Position numbers and translations under genes: made by a program
Origin: Pseudomonas fortuita
GTDB lineage: Bacteria > Pseudomonadota > Gammaproteobacteria > Pseudomonadales > Pseudomonadaceae
DNA: 64,000 bases
Reading direction: 5' to 3'
NCBI RefSeq assembly: GCF_026898135.2
Contig: NZ_CP114035.2
Span: 6,247,745 to 6,311,744, forward strand
In this document: positions 1 through 12,270 of the stretch, piece after piece
How positions within the stretch are numbered: the stretch's first letter is position 1
Layout: each line of letters starts with the position of its first letter
Notes under the pieces: model-generated
The model's database searches: none
What the model was told of the DNA's origin: nothing
The model's input: only the letters and a program-made list of their open reading frames with translations

Positions 1-762
1 CATGATCGCGCCAATCAGGAAGGCGCCCAGCACCATGCTGTATTCCAGCTTTACCACCAACAGGCAGAAGCCGAAGCACAGGCCAAGCACGGTAATCAGC
101 AGCATTTCGTTGCTTTCAAATTTGGCCACATAGGCCAGCAGCCGCGGCACCAGCAGAATCCCGATAACCAAGGCAACGATCATGAACAGCGACAGCTTGC
201 CCACTGTGGAGAACACTTCGCCCGAGCTGACCGTGCCGCTGACAGCGATGCCTGACAGCAGGGCAATAATACCGATACCAAGGATGTCCTCCACGATGAG
301 CACGCCGAAGATCAACTGGGCAAAGCGCTCGTTCTTCATCTTCAGGTCATTCAGTGCCTTGACGATGATGGTGGTCGAGGAAATGGCCAGGATCGCGCCG
401 AGGAATAGCGAATCCATGGTGTTCCAGCCGAACCAGCGGCCAATCTCGAAGCCGATCCAGATCATCAGCACGATTTCCAAGAAGGCCGCGATGAACGCCG
501 TGGCACCAACCTTGAAAAGCTTGCGCAGACTGAATTCGAGCCCCAGGCAGAACATCAGGAAGATCACTCCCAGTTCAGCAAGGGTCTTGATGGTTTCTTC
601 GTCATGGATCAGGCCGAATGGCGGGGTGTGCGGGCCGATGATGAAGCCGGCGACGATATAGCCCAGTACGACGGGCTGTTTGAGGCGGTGAAAGAGAATG
701 GTGACCACGCCAGCGACCAGCATGATGACTGCCAGGTCCTGGATAAAGCTGATGGCATGCAT
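1..762 (-). CDS. Cation:proton antiporter, KefB/CPA2 type (partial, N-terminal 254 residues)
   Basis: The frame is open from an ATG at 762 to the window edge, so only the N-terminal 254 codons are present. The translation starts MHAISFIQDLAVIMLVAGVV and continues as alternating hydrophobic helices with the Kef-type signatures LGYIVAGFIIGP, LAELGVIFLMFCLGLEF and LAISSTTIIVKAL. This is the membrane half of a monovalent cation/proton antiporter of the CPA2 family, acting in the inner membrane; a cytosolic RCK/TrkA-N domain would be expected beyond the edge. A GGAG ribosome site sits 9 nt before the ATG. Family assignment is firm; the transported ion cannot be told from this part. Confidence 0.88.
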   Translation of the reverse strand, partial: MHAISFIQDLAVIMLVAGVVTILFHRLKQPVVLGYIVAGFIIGPHTPPFGLIHDEETIKTLAELGVIFLMFCLGLEFSLRKLFKVGATAFIAAFLEIVLMIWIGFEIGRWFGWNTMDSLFLGAILAISSTTIIVKALNDLKMKNERFAQLIFGVLIVEDILGIGIIALLSGIAVSGTVSSGEVFSTVGKLSLFMIVALVIGILLVPRLLAYVAKFESNEMLLITVLGLCFGFCLLVVKLEYSMVLGAFLIGAIM

Positions 763-1045
763 GGCGTGATACTCCTTTTCTCGTCTTTTTTTTGAATGCC
801 TGGGCAGACCGCTCCTCTGCCAAGGCAAACCTGAGCGAGCAGCAAGTACATACTGTATTGAATGCAGGAATGCCCATGTTGCATGGGCGTACTCAGGTTA
901 ACATCGCACCCCGCCGCAAAAAGCCGGTGCAATATGCAGAAACAGATCGGCTGGAAAAGCGCCGCTGATGGCATGATCAGCGTGACGATGGCGCGTCAGC
1001 CAACGTCCCGTACCAACAAGGCAAATTCAAAAGAGGGGAACAGAA

Positions 1046-1591
1046 GTGTCAGCAGATAACGCCCCCCATTCGCCCGATTCAGCGCAACCTCACCGTGAGC
1101 ACACTATGGAACCTGGAAACGCCCAGCTGAGCATGACCGTCCTGATGACCCCGGACATGGCCAACTTTTCTGGCAACGTACATGGCGGCACCCTGCTCAA
1201 GTACCTCGACGAAGTGGCCTATGCGTGCGCCAGCCGCTATGCCGGCAGCTATGTGGTGACCCTGTCGGTCGACCAGGTGATCTTCCGCGAGCCCGTGCAC
1301 GTGGGTGAACTGGTGACCTTCCTGGCGTCGGTCAACTACACCGGCAATACATCGATGGAAGTCGGCATCAAAGTGGTGACCGAGAACATCCGCGAGCGCT
1401 CGGTGCGCCACTCCAACAGCTGCTTCTTCACCATGGTCGCGGTCGACGACAACCGCCGCCCGGTGCCGGTGCCGCCGCGCCAGCCGCACAGCAGCGAAGA
1501 AAAGCGCCGCTTCCTGCAAGGCCAGCAGCGTCGGCAGATCCGCCAAGAGCTGGAGAAGCGCTACCAGGACCTGAAAACCGACGCGATCTAA
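1046..1591 (+). CDS. Acyl-CoA thioesterase, hotdog fold (YciA/BFIT-like)
   Basis: A 181-residue single-hotdog thioesterase that hydrolyses acyl-CoA to fatty acid and CoA in the cytoplasm. Visible family features are the helix-capping sequence [24 protein letters not shown] (active region near residues 44-67), followed by the strand [21 protein letters not shown] and a basic, Gln/Arg-rich C-terminal tail. The start used is GTG 1046, with GGGGAA just upstream; ATG 1106 (residue 21) is an alternative giving a 161-residue protein that begins right before the conserved domain. It converges on pdxY, overlapping it by 4 nt. Substrate chain length is unknown. Confidence 0.85.
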   Translation: MSADNAPHSPDSAQPHREHTMEPGNAQLSMTVLMTPDMANFSGNVHGGTLLKYLDEVAYACASRYAGSYVVTLSVDQVIFREPVHVGELVTFLASVNYTGNTSMEVGIKVVTENIRERSVRHSNSCFFTMVAVDDNRRPVPVPPRQPHSSEEKRRFLQGQQRRQIRQELEKRYQDLKTDAI

Positions 1592-2460
1592 AGCGCCAGC
1601 GGCTGCGCCTCAAAGCGCACCCGCGGATGGGCGATGCGGTCCTGGGCCCGCACCAGTTGTAGTTCGTAGCTGGCGCAGGCCTGGGTTTCCAGCAGCACCT
1701 CATGCACGGCTGCAGCGGTGAATTCGAAGGCTTGCACCCAGCTGTCGCCGAGCAGCACACGCGCCAGGAACAGGCCTGAGGTCAGGTCACCCACCCCCAC
1801 CGGCTGCCGCGGGAACGCCAGCAGCGGGCGGCGCAGGTGCCAGCTGTGCTCGGCAGTCACCAGCAGCATTTCGAACTGGTCTTCGGCCCGCCCGGGGTAA
1901 ACCAGGTGCTTGACCAGTACCACCTGCGGGCCACGCTGCAGCAGGCTGCGCGCCATGTTCACGCAATCCTCCAGCGACTGTGCGCGGCGCCCACAGAAGC
2001 TGTCCAGTTCCAGCTGGTTGGGACACAGGATGTCGGCCCGGGCCGCCGCCTCGTCGAGCAGGAACTCGCTCACCTCCGGCGGCACGATGCAGCCCTTCTC
2101 CGGGTGCCCCATGACCGGGTCACACAGATACAGAGCCTTTGGGTTCACCGCCTTGATCCGCTCGACGCCAGCCAGGATCGCCCGCCCCTGCTCGGCACTG
2201 CCCAGGTAGCCGGAAAGTACAGCATCGCAGTGACCCAGCTCGCCAATATTGGAAATACCTTCCACCAACGCAGGAATTTGCGCCGGGGCAAGCACTTCAC
2301 CCGCCCACTGGCCATACTGTGTGTGATTGGAGAACTGCACGGTATTGAGCGGCCAGACATTGACCCCGATACGCTGCATGGGAAACACCGCGGCGCTGTT
2401 GCCGGCGTGGCCGAACACCACATGGGACTGAATGGCGAGCAGGTGCGGGGTACGTTTCAT
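1588..2460 (-). CDS. pdxY: Pyridoxal kinase PdxY
   Basis: A 290-residue ribokinase-like enzyme that phosphorylates pyridoxal to pyridoxal 5'-phosphate in the vitamin B6 salvage pathway. The N-terminus [30 protein letters not shown], the [11 protein letters not shown] segment near residues 112-122 and the C-terminal anion-hole motif [18 protein letters not shown] match PdxY rather than PdxK. The ATG at 2460 gives the usual length; the frame stays open for another 165 codons upstream, but that extension is not conserved-looking and runs through the divergent gene at 2575. Confidence 0.93.
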   Translation of the reverse strand: MKRTPHLLAIQSHVVFGHAGNSAAVFPMQRIGVNVWPLNTVQFSNHTQYGQWAGEVLAPAQIPALVEGISNIGELGHCDAVLSGYLGSAEQGRAILAGVERIKAVNPKALYLCDPVMGHPEKGCIVPPEVSEFLLDEAAARADILCPNQLELDSFCGRRAQSLEDCVNMARSLLQRGPQVVLVKHLVYPGRAEDQFEMLLVTAEHSWHLRRPLLAFPRQPVGVGDLTSGLFLARVLLGDSWVQAFEFTAAAVHEVLLETQACASYELQLVRAQDRIAHPRVRFEAQPLAL

Positions 2461-2574
2461 GCGGGAGGTTTCCAAAGCTGTTTCAAGGATTGTGCGCAGC
2501 GCAGTATGAACTCGATTGCCACCTGTACGACAGGCCAGGGACGCAGTTAAGCTGGATCTACCTGTTTGGAGCAT

Positions 2575-2973
2575 ATGCAAATGTTGACCCTGGAGAACGT
2601 CTTCGTCCTGATGCTGTTGGCCACGGCAGGCGGCTGGTTGTGGCACAACCATGGGTTGCGCGAAAAAGCCCTGGAACGGGTCAAACAGCACTGTGCCAAG
2701 CTCGACCTCGAGCTGCTCGACGATGCCGTCGCACTCAAGCGCATCGCCTTTGTCCGTGACGCCAATGGCCGCAAGCGCCTGGCACGCATCTATGCCTTTG
2801 AGTTCACCGTCACCGGCGAGCAACGCCACCCGGGTACTGTGACCCAGTTCGGCGCGCACAGCGTGCAGATCGAGCTGGCGCCCTACCCGTTTGAAATCAA
2901 GACACCACCACGCACCGACAATGTCATCGAGATGCAGCAGTGGCGTCAGGAACACAATCGCTGGCGCAACTGA
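2575..2973 (+). CDS. DUF3301 family membrane-anchored protein
   Basis: A 132-residue protein with one N-terminal hydrophobic helix ([18 protein letters not shown]), then a soluble domain with [23 protein letters not shown] and [17 protein letters not shown], which I recognise as the DUF3301 family. Function is unknown; the topology suggests an inner-membrane anchor with the body outside or inside the cytoplasm. The ATG at 2575 has TGGAG 5 nt upstream, which decides it over ATG 2581. It ends head-on against the GTPase gene at 2974 with no spacer. Confidence 0.8.
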   Translation: MQMLTLENVFVLMLLATAGGWLWHNHGLREKALERVKQHCAKLDLELLDDAVALKRIAFVRDANGRKRLARIYAFEFTVTGEQRHPGTVTQFGAHSVQIELAPYPFEIKTPPRTDNVIEMQQWRQEHNRWRN

Positions 2974-3945
2974 TCAGCTGACGCGGCATTCGCTCAACCC
3001 CGCTTGCAGCGTGGGTTGCGATTGCGGCTGATCAAAAATCAGCTCGATACGGCTATCCCTGCGCCATTCACTGGGCTGCCATATCGGCATGTCACCCTTG
3101 AGCCCATTAAATGATTGCCAACCTTCCACGCTGTGGATAACCCCTTTGGCACGCCGCCATGGCAAGGTCCGCAAGAACGCCAGTAGGCGCTGTGGATAAA
3201 ACTGCTGTGCGGGATGCCAGCGCCAGCCAATGCTCCAACCTCCCTCCCCCTCCTGCGCAAGACAGATCGGCTGGCTGGGGTCTGTCCACAATATTGTTGG
3301 GGCTCCCCCAAGATTGTCGACAATCTGGTTTTCCTGAAATGGGCTGTCGACAATCTCTACCAGGGCGCCAGGAAGGCTTGATAGCGGCACCTGGCCCTGT
3401 ACCGACCACATCACATTCTTGTCGTTAAATTTATTAGTTATCAACAACTTAGATTTTTCATCCACAGCCTCCGACTTGTTGAAAAGCACGTATTCAGAGG
3501 CGTTGAAAGCCTGCTGTTGGGCGTCCGGAAGCGGCTCGTTTCGCGCCATGGATTGCGCATCGACAACCATCAACAATGGCTGAATTGTCAGCACTCCAGC
3601 CCACGGAGCCTGTTTCAGCTGAGCAAGCAGCTGCAACGGGTGACCCAGGCCAGACGGCTCGATAAACAGCCGGTCAGGCCGGGATTTGCGCAACAACCGG
3701 CCCAGGCCCACCTGAAACGGCATGCCGTTGACACAACACAGGCAGCCACCTGCAACCTCGCCGATGGCGATGCCATCTTCGTCACGGCTGAGCAACGCCG
3801 CATCCAGGCCAACCAGGCCGAATTCGTTGATCAAGACCGCCCAGCGTTCGTTGCGCGGGCGCTGGGCCAGCAGATGGCGGATCAGGGTGGTCTTGCCGGC
3901 GCCCAGGGGGCCGGCAATGACATGGGTGGGAATGTTCTGCAGCAT
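2974..3945 (-). CDS. COG0523/CobW-family GTPase (YjiA-like metallochaperone), second copy
   Basis: A 323-residue G3E GTPase. The Walker A loop GPLGAGKTTLI lies near residues 12-22, the metal-binding CxCC motif appears as GGCLCCVNG near residue 67, FIEPSGLGHP is the switch region and LFNKSE the NKxD-type base-recognition motif. COG0523 proteins deliver zinc or another metal to client enzymes under metal shortage. It lies 39 nt after the DUF1826 gene in the left arm of the Zur-linked cluster, so zinc starvation is the likely signal. Its DNA carries several DnaA-box matches (see findings). Client unknown. Confidence 0.86.
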   Translation of the reverse strand: MLQNIPTHVIAGPLGAGKTTLIRHLLAQRPRNERWAVLINEFGLVGLDAALLSRDEDGIAIGEVAGGCLCCVNGMPFQVGLGRLLRKSRPDRLFIEPSGLGHPLQLLAQLKQAPWAGVLTIQPLLMVVDAQSMARNEPLPDAQQQAFNASEYVLFNKSEAVDEKSKLLITNKFNDKNVMWSVQGQVPLSSLPGALVEIVDSPFQENQIVDNLGGAPTILWTDPSQPICLAQEGEGGWSIGWRWHPAQQFYPQRLLAFLRTLPWRRAKGVIHSVEGWQSFNGLKGDMPIWQPSEWRRDSRIELIFDQPQSQPTLQAGLSECRVS

Positions 3946-3984
3946 GGGATGGCTTCAGGCGGGGTGAAGGCTCACTATGCGCCG

Positions 3985-4607
3985 TCAGGCTAGCCAGTCA
4001 AGGCTGAGCAGCAGGCGCCCTTGCTGGCCCGAGGGCGAGCGGTGCACCAGCCCTGCACCTTCGTTGCCCTGCCACTTCTCGCCCTTGAGTACAGCCACTT
4101 CACCGACGTGCAGTTTCTGAATGTTATTCACAGGCACTTGAGCTGTGTGTAACTCCCCGCGTGGGCTCTCCTGCTCTCGCAACCACTCGCTACCCGGGCC
4201 CGCATAGGTGGTGAGCAATCGCAACGGCACGTTATCCACATGAAAGCGCGGGCACATGGGCCCGGTCAGCACCCGCAGGCGCAAACCGACCCGCCGCGCG
4301 CCAACCAGGCAGGTATATGCCGCCACCAGCCAGGCTACATCGGCCACGAACGCTTCGTAACCCTGCAGGTCCGCCGCTTCGCGTAGCAAATCCGACATAA
4401 CCGGCATCTGCTGCTCGTCCACATCCATTACCCACTGATCTGACAGGGGTTGCCCAAGGCTGACTACCAGCTCGGCAAAATCCTCCAGCTGTGGCGGCAA
4501 GCGCCGGCGCCAGACCGCCAGGTTCACGCCGTCCTGCAGCACGTCGGTCAACACCAGCGGCGTTTCGCCAAACACCTGGAAGATATCCACAGGCTTGAGC
4601 GCCTGGT

Positions 4608-4611
<4 letters not shown>
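3985..4611 (-). CDS. DUF1826 family protein, zinc-regulon associated
   Basis: A 208-residue protein of the DUF1826 family, which commonly sits beside COG0523 GTPases and Zur boxes. Recognisable stretches are [17 protein letters not shown], a central [25 protein letters not shown] and [25 protein letters not shown], whose H-x-D pair resembles metal ligands of cupin-like enzymes. The ATG at 4611 overlaps the stop of the upstream GTPase in ATGA, so the two are translationally coupled. No biochemical function is known to me; a role in zinc sparing is inferred from context only. Confidence 0.8.
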
Positions 4612-5816
<1,205 letters not shown>

Positions 5817-5861
5817 GGCGAAACCTCTTCAGGCGAGCGCATTCGAAACGATGCATTGCAC

Positions 5862-5880
5862 AATGTTATAAAGTAACAAT
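5862..5880. promoter_or_regulatory. Zur box (zinc uptake regulator operator)
   Basis: AATGTTATAAAGTAACAAT is a near-palindrome of the form GTTATA-N-AGTAAC, the usual core of gamma-proteobacterial Zur boxes. It lies 46 nt before the ZigA-type GTPase start and 52 nt before the small exported-protein start, so one box can control both divergent operons. The call rests on the motif and on the genes it flanks. Confidence 0.72.
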
Positions 5881-5931
5881 ACAATTTCGCCAAGCCGTTC
5901 TCGACAGACGAGTATTCACCGGGGATGAAAA

Positions 5932-6312
5932 ATGAATCTGCTGCGCGCCATGGTGTTGCTGTTGCTCGCCATGCCTACTTCGCTGTTCGCCATGCCAAAG
6001 AACAGCCCGATGGCGATGTGTACACGCAGCGCGACACTGCTTGCCTGCCAGGACGGCAAAGGCAGCTATTACAGCGTGCGCAACGAAGGAAATATGTTCT
6101 ACCTGCGCGGCTACGACTTCACCAGCCGGCGCCTATGGGCACAAACCAACAGCCGCTATGGCACGTTGACCTTTTTTACCGGCCTGGCCAGCGATGGCGA
6201 AGCCTGGGTGGGTTACAGCCGTCGCGTTGGCTGGACCACTCTGAACCGCGTATCCAGCTCCAGTGGGCAGCGCTTCAAGCTGCATTGCAGCCTGATCGGC
6301 GCTTGCCACTGA
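5932..6312 (+). CDS. Small exported protein of unknown function, Zur-box linked
   Basis: A 126-residue protein with a clear signal peptide (MNLLRAMVLLLLAMPTSLFA, cleavage likely before residue 21). The mature part has four cysteines near residues 29, 39, 118 and 124, which could form two disulfides, and is rich in aromatic and small residues in a beta-like pattern (SYYSVRNEGNMFYLRGYDF). I do not recognise the family. It reads away from the Zur box and lies 25 nt before folE2, so it is probably made under zinc limitation and acts in the periplasm. The frame was chosen over an overlapping ATG at 5925 because only this one has a signal peptide. Confidence 0.72.
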   Translation: MNLLRAMVLLLLAMPTSLFAMPKNSPMAMCTRSATLLACQDGKGSYYSVRNEGNMFYLRGYDFTSRRLWAQTNSRYGTLTFFTGLASDGEAWVGYSRRVGWTTLNRVSSSSGQRFKLHCSLIGACH

Positions 6313-6337
6313 TGCCTCTTTTTGTTTGGAAAGCCAG

Positions 6338-7243
6338 ATGACCCAGCTCAAGCTCCCCGACATCGCAGCACAAGCCCTGGAGTACACCTTGCCTTTGGAC
6401 TGGGTGGGCATGTGCGGCATCGCCTTGCCTGTGCAATTCGAAGGGCGCACCGCAGCCGCCAAAATCGATGCAGGCGTAAGCCTGATTGACGGCAGTTCAC
6501 GCGGTATCCATATGTCGCGGCTTTACCTTGCCCTTGAGACATTGGAGCACCAGCCCCTCACTCCGCTGGCAATCAGGCGGCTACTGGCTGATTTCCTGAG
6601 CAGCCATGAGGGCCTTTCTTCGGCAGCCTACCTGCGCCTGCGCTTCGAGCACATGCTGAAACGGCCGGCTTTGATCAGCCCATTGGCAGGCTGGAAAAGC
6701 TATGCGGTAACAGTCGATGCAAGGATAGAAAATGAAATGTTCCACGTGGAACTATCTGTTTCCGTTCCGTACTCCTCCACCTGCCCGTGCTCGGCTGCAC
6801 TTGCACGGCAACTGATTCAGCAGCAGTTCCTGGACGATTTCAGCGAGCAGCAGGTCGAAAAATCCGCCATATTGCAGTGGCTGGGTAGCGCCAAAGGCAT
6901 TGTGGCGACGCCCCATAGCCAACGCAGTACCGCGCAAATTCAGGTACGGCTGCGCGGCACTCAGCAGGATCTACCCATCACCGAATTGATTAACTGCGTA
7001 GAGGGAAGCTTGGGGACCGCTGTGCAGACTGCTGTGAAACGTGCAGACGAACAAGCCTTCGCCTTGGCCAACGGGCAGAACCTGATGTTCTGCGAAGACG
7101 CCGCACGACGCCTGCACCACTCACTGCGGCAAATGGAATGGAGCACGGCCTTCAAGCTGCGCGTGGAACATGCAGAAAGCCTGCATGCCCACGACGCCGT
7201 CGCTACCAGCCAATGGCAATGGGACGTCAGCTGCGCGGTTTGA
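6338..7243 (+). CDS. folE2: GTP cyclohydrolase IB, FolE2
   Basis: A 301-residue FolE2, the non-FolE GTP cyclohydrolase that makes 7,8-dihydroneopterin triphosphate for folate and queuosine when zinc is short, because it accepts other metals. The conserved segments are LDWVGMCGIALPV near the N-terminus, DAGVSLIDGSSRGIHMSRLY, the catalytic-Cys region SSTCPCSAAL near residue 150 and the C-terminal RVEHAESLHAHDAV. The start is ATG 6338. It follows the small exported gene under the Zur box. A perfect parS palindrome lies inside the coding sequence at 6738. Its 3' end overlaps the convergent DUF3617 gene by 17 nt. Confidence 0.95.
   Translation: MTQLKLPDIAAQALEYTLPLDWVGMCGIALPVQFEGRTAAAKIDAGVSLIDGSSRGIHMSRLYLALETLEHQPLTPLAIRRLLADFLSSHEGLSSAAYLRLRFEHMLKRPALISPLAGWKSYAVTVDARIENEMFHVELSVSVPYSSTCPCSAALARQLIQQQFLDDFSEQQVEKSAILQWLGSAKGIVATPHSQRSTAQIQVRLRGTQQDLPITELINCVEGSLGTAVQTAVKRADEQAFALANGQNLMFCEDAARRLHHSLRQMEWSTAFKLRVEHAESLHAHDAVATSQWQWDVSCAV
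6738..6753. promoter_or_regulatory. parS: parS centromere-like site (ParB binding)
   Basis: TGTTCCACGTGGAACT contains the perfect 14-bp palindrome GTTCCACGTGGAAC and matches the Pseudomonas parS consensus in all but the last base. It is embedded in folE2, where it encodes MFHVEL. I found no second copy in the window. It lies about 48 kb from parAB, of which 30.7 kb is the inserted transposon. Confidence 0.8.
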
Positions 7244-7754
7244 CCGTGCCACAGTCATTACCTAGCCACACCGCACGGGTGTTCATGCTGCCTTGCTGCT
7301 GCACACCCGAAGCGTTGAAGGTACCACTGACCTGAGTAGTGAACTCCCGGTCGCTGAGGAAGGTAGCCTGGCCAGTACCTTGTGCCTTGGGGCAGCTGAA
7401 CTGGAACTTCCACACATTACCGGTACGGTCGGTAATCTTTTGAGTGCAGCCCGATTTCGGATCCTGCAGTGGGATATCGTTGGTGGCCACCTGCTCTGGC
7501 GTCAGGCACGAACGCACACCATTGCCACCGACAGTTACCCCCTGTTTCGCCAATACCCCCTCCATCATCGCGCGTTGCTCTGGCGGCAGATTTTTCAACT
7601 GACCGAGCATGAACTGCATGTCGGGTAACGGTTTGCCATCGACCTGCATATTGCTGGTGGTCAGCTCCCACAAACCTGGTTGCAGCATCTGGGCATGCAC
7701 CAGTGGGCTGCTCATGGCCAGGGCCAACGCCAACAGTGGCAGACGAATCTTCAT
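7227..7754 (-). CDS. DUF3617 family exported protein
   Basis: A 175-residue protein with a signal peptide ([21 protein letters not shown]) and the DUF3617 pattern: [16 protein letters not shown] at the mature N-terminus, a central helical [17 protein letters not shown], and paired cysteines in [26 protein letters not shown] and GNDCG. Periplasmic function unknown. The ATG at 7754 was chosen because the signal peptide starts there; the upstream open frame lacks family character. It converges on folE2. Confidence 0.85.
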   Translation of the reverse strand: MKIRLPLLALALAMSSPLVHAQMLQPGLWELTTSNMQVDGKPLPDMQFMLGQLKNLPPEQRAMMEGVLAKQGVTVGGNGVRSCLTPEQVATNDIPLQDPKSGCTQKITDRTGNVWKFQFSCPKAQGTGQATFLSDREFTTQVSGTFNASGVQQQGSMNTRAVWLGNDCGTVKPRS

Positions 7755-7885
7755 GGACGATCGCTCCTGAAAAAACCGGCCAAGCGGGCCGGGCTGAAAC
7801 TTGGACGCCAAATCCACCTTCAGGTTGCAAGGCGGACCGGGAACGTGTTCTGTTACCTCAAGTGTACTCGGCAAGCAGGATGCAT

Positions 7886-9325
7886 ATGGATTACCACAGC
7901 CCCTACTTTTTTGGTTACCTACTCGGACTGATTCACTTACTGGGTATCGTCGCCGCGCTGCACGCGATCTTTACCGTGCGTACCGCCCAAGGCGCCATCG
8001 CCTGGGCCATGCCCTTGTTTTTCATCCCGTACCTTACCTTGATCCCCTACCTGATCTTCGGCGCCCGCTCGTTCTATGCCTACATCAAGGCCAGGCGCCA
8101 GGCCAACCAGGAAATGCACGTGGCCATGGCCAATCTCAACTGGCGGCCTTGGGTGGAAGAAGCCCTCACCGCCCGGGAATCAGAAAGCTACACAGCCCTG
8201 CGCGCCATGCCCAAGCTGGGCCGCATGCCCTGCCTGGCGAACAACCAGGTGAAGTTGCTGATCGATGGAAAGGCCACCTTCGATGCCATCTTCGCCGCCA
8301 TCGACAAAGCCCGCGATGTGGTGCTGGTGCAGTTCTTCATCATCCATGACGACAACCTCGGCAAGGCACTGCAACAACTGCTGCTCCGTAAGGCCGCCGA
8401 AGGGGTGCAGGTATTCGTGCTCTATGACCGCGTCGGCAGCCATGCCTTGCCAGCCCGCTACAGCCAGCAGCTGCGCGACGGCGGTGTGCAGATTCATGCC
8501 TTCGCCACCCGCCGCGGTTGGTTCAACCGCTTTCAGGTAAACTTCCGCAACCACCGCAAGATCGTGGTAGTGGATGGCCTGATTGGATTCATCGGCGGGC
8601 ACAACGTGGGCGATGAATACCTCGGTGAGCACCCGAAGCTTTCCCCTTGGCGCGACACCCATGTGCAAATCGGCGGGCCGGTGCTGGCCTGCCTGCAGGA
8701 GTCGTTCGCCGAAGACTGGTACTGGGCCACGCGCCAGCTACCGCCGCTGATCCTGCCGGATACCTACCCGGACAACGGCGTGCTGTGCCAGGCCTTGGCC
8801 AGCGGCCCGGCCGACCCGCAGGAAACCTGCTCGCTGTTCTTCCTCGAAGCAATCCACTCCGCTACCCGCCGGGTGTGGATTACCAGCCCCTACTTCATCC
8901 CGGACGAGGCGGTGTTCGCCGCCTTGCGCCTGGCGGTGCTGCGTGGGGTCGATGTACGCGTGCTGATCCCGTCACGACCGGACCATCGTGTGGTCTATGC
9001 CGCCTCAAGCCTGTTCGCCTTCGAAGCGGTGCGCGCGGGTGTGCGCATGTTCCGCTATCAGCCGGGCTTCCTGCATCAAAAGGTGGTGCTGGTGGACGAT
9101 GATGTCAGCGCGATCGGCAGTGCCAACCTGGACAACCGCTCGTTCCGTCTGAATTTCGAGATCACCCTGCTCACCGTCGACCGCAGCTTCGCCGACCAGG
9201 TGGAGAAGATGCTGATCAATGACTTTGAACAGTCGCGGGAAATCACTGCGGAGGACAGCCTGGACACTCATCGACTGCAGCAGTTGGGGATGCGGATTGC
9301 ACGGCTGATTTCGCCAATCCTTTAA
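7886..9325 (+). CDS. cls: Cardiolipin synthase (phospholipase D type)
   Basis: A 479-residue inner-membrane enzyme that condenses two phosphatidylglycerols into cardiolipin and glycerol. Two N-terminal transmembrane helices ([20 protein letters not shown] and [20 protein letters not shown]) precede two phospholipase-D catalytic domains, each with an HKD motif: [10 protein letters not shown] near residue 220 and [11 protein letters not shown] near residue 400. The length equals that of ClsA-type enzymes. ATG 7886 is preferred because AGGA lies 6-7 nt upstream; ATG 7880 is two codons earlier. It stands alone and converges on the cyclopropane synthase gene across a REP hairpin. Confidence 0.95.
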   Translation: MDYHSPYFFGYLLGLIHLLGIVAALHAIFTVRTAQGAIAWAMPLFFIPYLTLIPYLIFGARSFYAYIKARRQANQEMHVAMANLNWRPWVEEALTARESESYTALRAMPKLGRMPCLANNQVKLLIDGKATFDAIFAAIDKARDVVLVQFFIIHDDNLGKALQQLLLRKAAEGVQVFVLYDRVGSHALPARYSQQLRDGGVQIHAFATRRGWFNRFQVNFRNHRKIVVVDGLIGFIGGHNVGDEYLGEHPKLSPWRDTHVQIGGPVLACLQESFAEDWYWATRQLPPLILPDTYPDNGVLCQALASGPADPQETCSLFFLEAIHSATRRVWITSPYFIPDEAVFAALRLAVLRGVDVRVLIPSRPDHRVVYAASSLFAFEAVRAGVRMFRYQPGFLHQKVVLVDDDVSAIGSANLDNRSFRLNFEITLLTVDRSFADQVEKMLINDFEQSREITAEDSLDTHRLQQLGMRIARLISPIL

Positions 9326-9340
9326 GCTAAGCAGTATGAG

Positions 9341-9388
9341 TGTGGGAGCGGCCTTGCGGCCCTCTCGCGACACAAGGCCGCTCCCACA
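9341..9388. repeat. REP-type palindrome between convergent genes
   Basis: A perfect 16-bp inverted repeat, TGTGGGAGCGGCCTTG and its complement at 9373-9388, surrounds a 16-nt loop. GTGGGAGCGGCCTTG is the core of the P. putida repetitive extragenic palindrome. It sits in the 81-nt gap between cls and the convergent cfa gene, where it may stabilise transcripts or end transcription. Confidence 0.85.
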
Positions 9389-9406
9389 AAATCCGCATCT
9401 ACATGC

Positions 9407-10591
9407 TTAGCGATACAGATCTTCGCGCGTCCAGGGCAGGTCATGGTGCCCGTCGGCGTATGGCTTCACTGCCAAGATCTGGTGCAGGTTGATCCAGCCC
9501 TTCTCAAAGGCATAGGCACAACCTGCAAGGTACAGGCGCCAGATGCGCAGGGTTTTTTCCGGCACCAGCGCCGCCGCCTTGTGCAGCTGATTCTCCAGGT
9601 TTTCGCTCCAGTGATGCAGGGTCTTGGCGTAGTGCAGGCGCAGGCTTTCCACGTCTACCACCTCCAGTCCCGCTTCGCAGAGGCTGGCGCTGATCATCGA
9701 CAGGTGAGGCAGCTCGCCATGGGGGAACACGTAGCGGTCGATGAACTCACCTGCGCCACGTCCGACCGGGCGGCCATCGACATGCTTGGCGGTGATCCCG
9801 TGGTTCATCACCAGCCCCCCTTCCCTCACGGCGCCGAACAGTTTCTGGCAATACAGCGCCAGGTTGGCATGCCCGACATGCTCGAACATACCAACGCTGA
9901 CAACCTTGTCGAAGCGACCGTCTTGAGGCAGGTCACGGTAGTCGAGAATCTGCAGGTCGACCTTGTCGGCCAACCCTTCGGCCTTGACCCGCTGCCTGCC
10001 AAGCTTGAGCTGCTCCTTGCTCAAGGTGATGCCGAATACCTTGGCGTCATATTCCCGTGCAGCGAAGCGCGCAAGGCCACCCCAACCACAGCCCACGTCC
10101 AGCAGGTAGTCGCCGGCATTGAGGCGCAACTTGCGACACAGGTGGTCGAACTTGTCCTGCTGTGCCTGATCGAGCGTGTTATCAGGCTCGCGAAAGTAGG
10201 CGCACGAATAGGCCATGTCCTGATCCAGCCACAGCCGATAGAACGCGTTGGAAACATCGTAGTGATAGGAAATGGCTTCAGCGTCAGTGATTTTGTCGTG
10301 AGCAAGCCGCGCCGGCGAAGCCTCTTCAAAATCAGGCAACAGCGCCTCGCTCAGCTCATCACATACCCGGATGGCTTCACCGATGTCGCCTTCCAGCTCC
10401 AGCTTGCCTTCGACGAACGCTGTGCCCAACTGCTCCAGGCTCGGGTGCGTCAACTGGCTGATCAACTGTGGCTCTTTGACCAGGATGGTGACCTGCGGGC
10501 TAGGCCCCAGATCGAACTGGTTACCGTCCCACAATTTCAGCCGCAGCGGCAGATGCAGGCTCTGCAGTGCAGGTGGAAGTTGCGCGAGCAT
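9407..10591 (-). CDS. cfa: Cyclopropane-fatty-acyl-phospholipid synthase
   Basis: A 394-residue SAM-dependent methyltransferase that adds a methylene bridge to unsaturated membrane lipids, typically on entry to stationary phase. Features seen are the CFA N-terminal domain, ISYHYDVSNAFYRLWLDQDMAYSCAYF near residue 108, the SAM motif LLDVGCGWGGLARFAA near residue 165 and FPHGELPHLSM further on. The ATG at 10591 follows GGGAGGG by 6 nt, which decides the start. The gene stands alone, divergent from lpd with a 208-nt shared upstream region. Confidence 0.94.
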   Translation of the reverse strand: MLAQLPPALQSLHLPLRLKLWDGNQFDLGPSPQVTILVKEPQLISQLTHPSLEQLGTAFVEGKLELEGDIGEAIRVCDELSEALLPDFEEASPARLAHDKITDAEAISYHYDVSNAFYRLWLDQDMAYSCAYFREPDNTLDQAQQDKFDHLCRKLRLNAGDYLLDVGCGWGGLARFAAREYDAKVFGITLSKEQLKLGRQRVKAEGLADKVDLQILDYRDLPQDGRFDKVVSVGMFEHVGHANLALYCQKLFGAVREGGLVMNHGITAKHVDGRPVGRGAGEFIDRYVFPHGELPHLSMISASLCEAGLEVVDVESLRLHYAKTLHHWSENLENQLHKAAALVPEKTLRIWRLYLAGCAYAFEKGWINLHQILAVKPYADGHHDLPWTREDLYR

Positions 10592-10727
10592 GAACAACCC
10601 TCCCTATCCGTTTCTGGCTACAACGCCTGATATTTCGAACGTCGTCGGATCAGAGTAGTTCATTGGTGGGAGGTTTCCTCTAAACGAGACCAAGGTCTAG
10701 AACCAACTGATCTTATCCATACAGCAG

Positions 10728-10739
10728 ATTGTATACAAT
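10728..10739. promoter_or_regulatory. Palindrome in the cfa-lpd divergent promoter region
   Basis: ATTGTATACAAT is a perfect 12-bp palindrome of the type bound by FCD-class GntR regulators, and the TATACA within it could be a -10 element for lpd, whose start is 60 nt downstream. No regulator gene is adjacent, so the role is a guess from the motif alone. Confidence 0.3.
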
Positions 10740-10799
10740 TCTCGCATCTCAGCTTAACCTTGTGCCCCTCTCGCGCTTCTACATCCTGGAGTTGAACCC

Positions 10800-12200
<1,401 letters not shown>

Positions 12201-12270
12201 CAGTACCCCTCGCTCCCCAAGGCATTCGAATCATATGTCCTGGGGCGCTATTGCCTGATCATCATTAAGC

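Noticed and set aside
2461..2955. An N-terminal extension of pdxY by about 165 codons
   Set aside because: The family starts at the ATG at 2460, and the extension runs opposite the DUF3301 gene.
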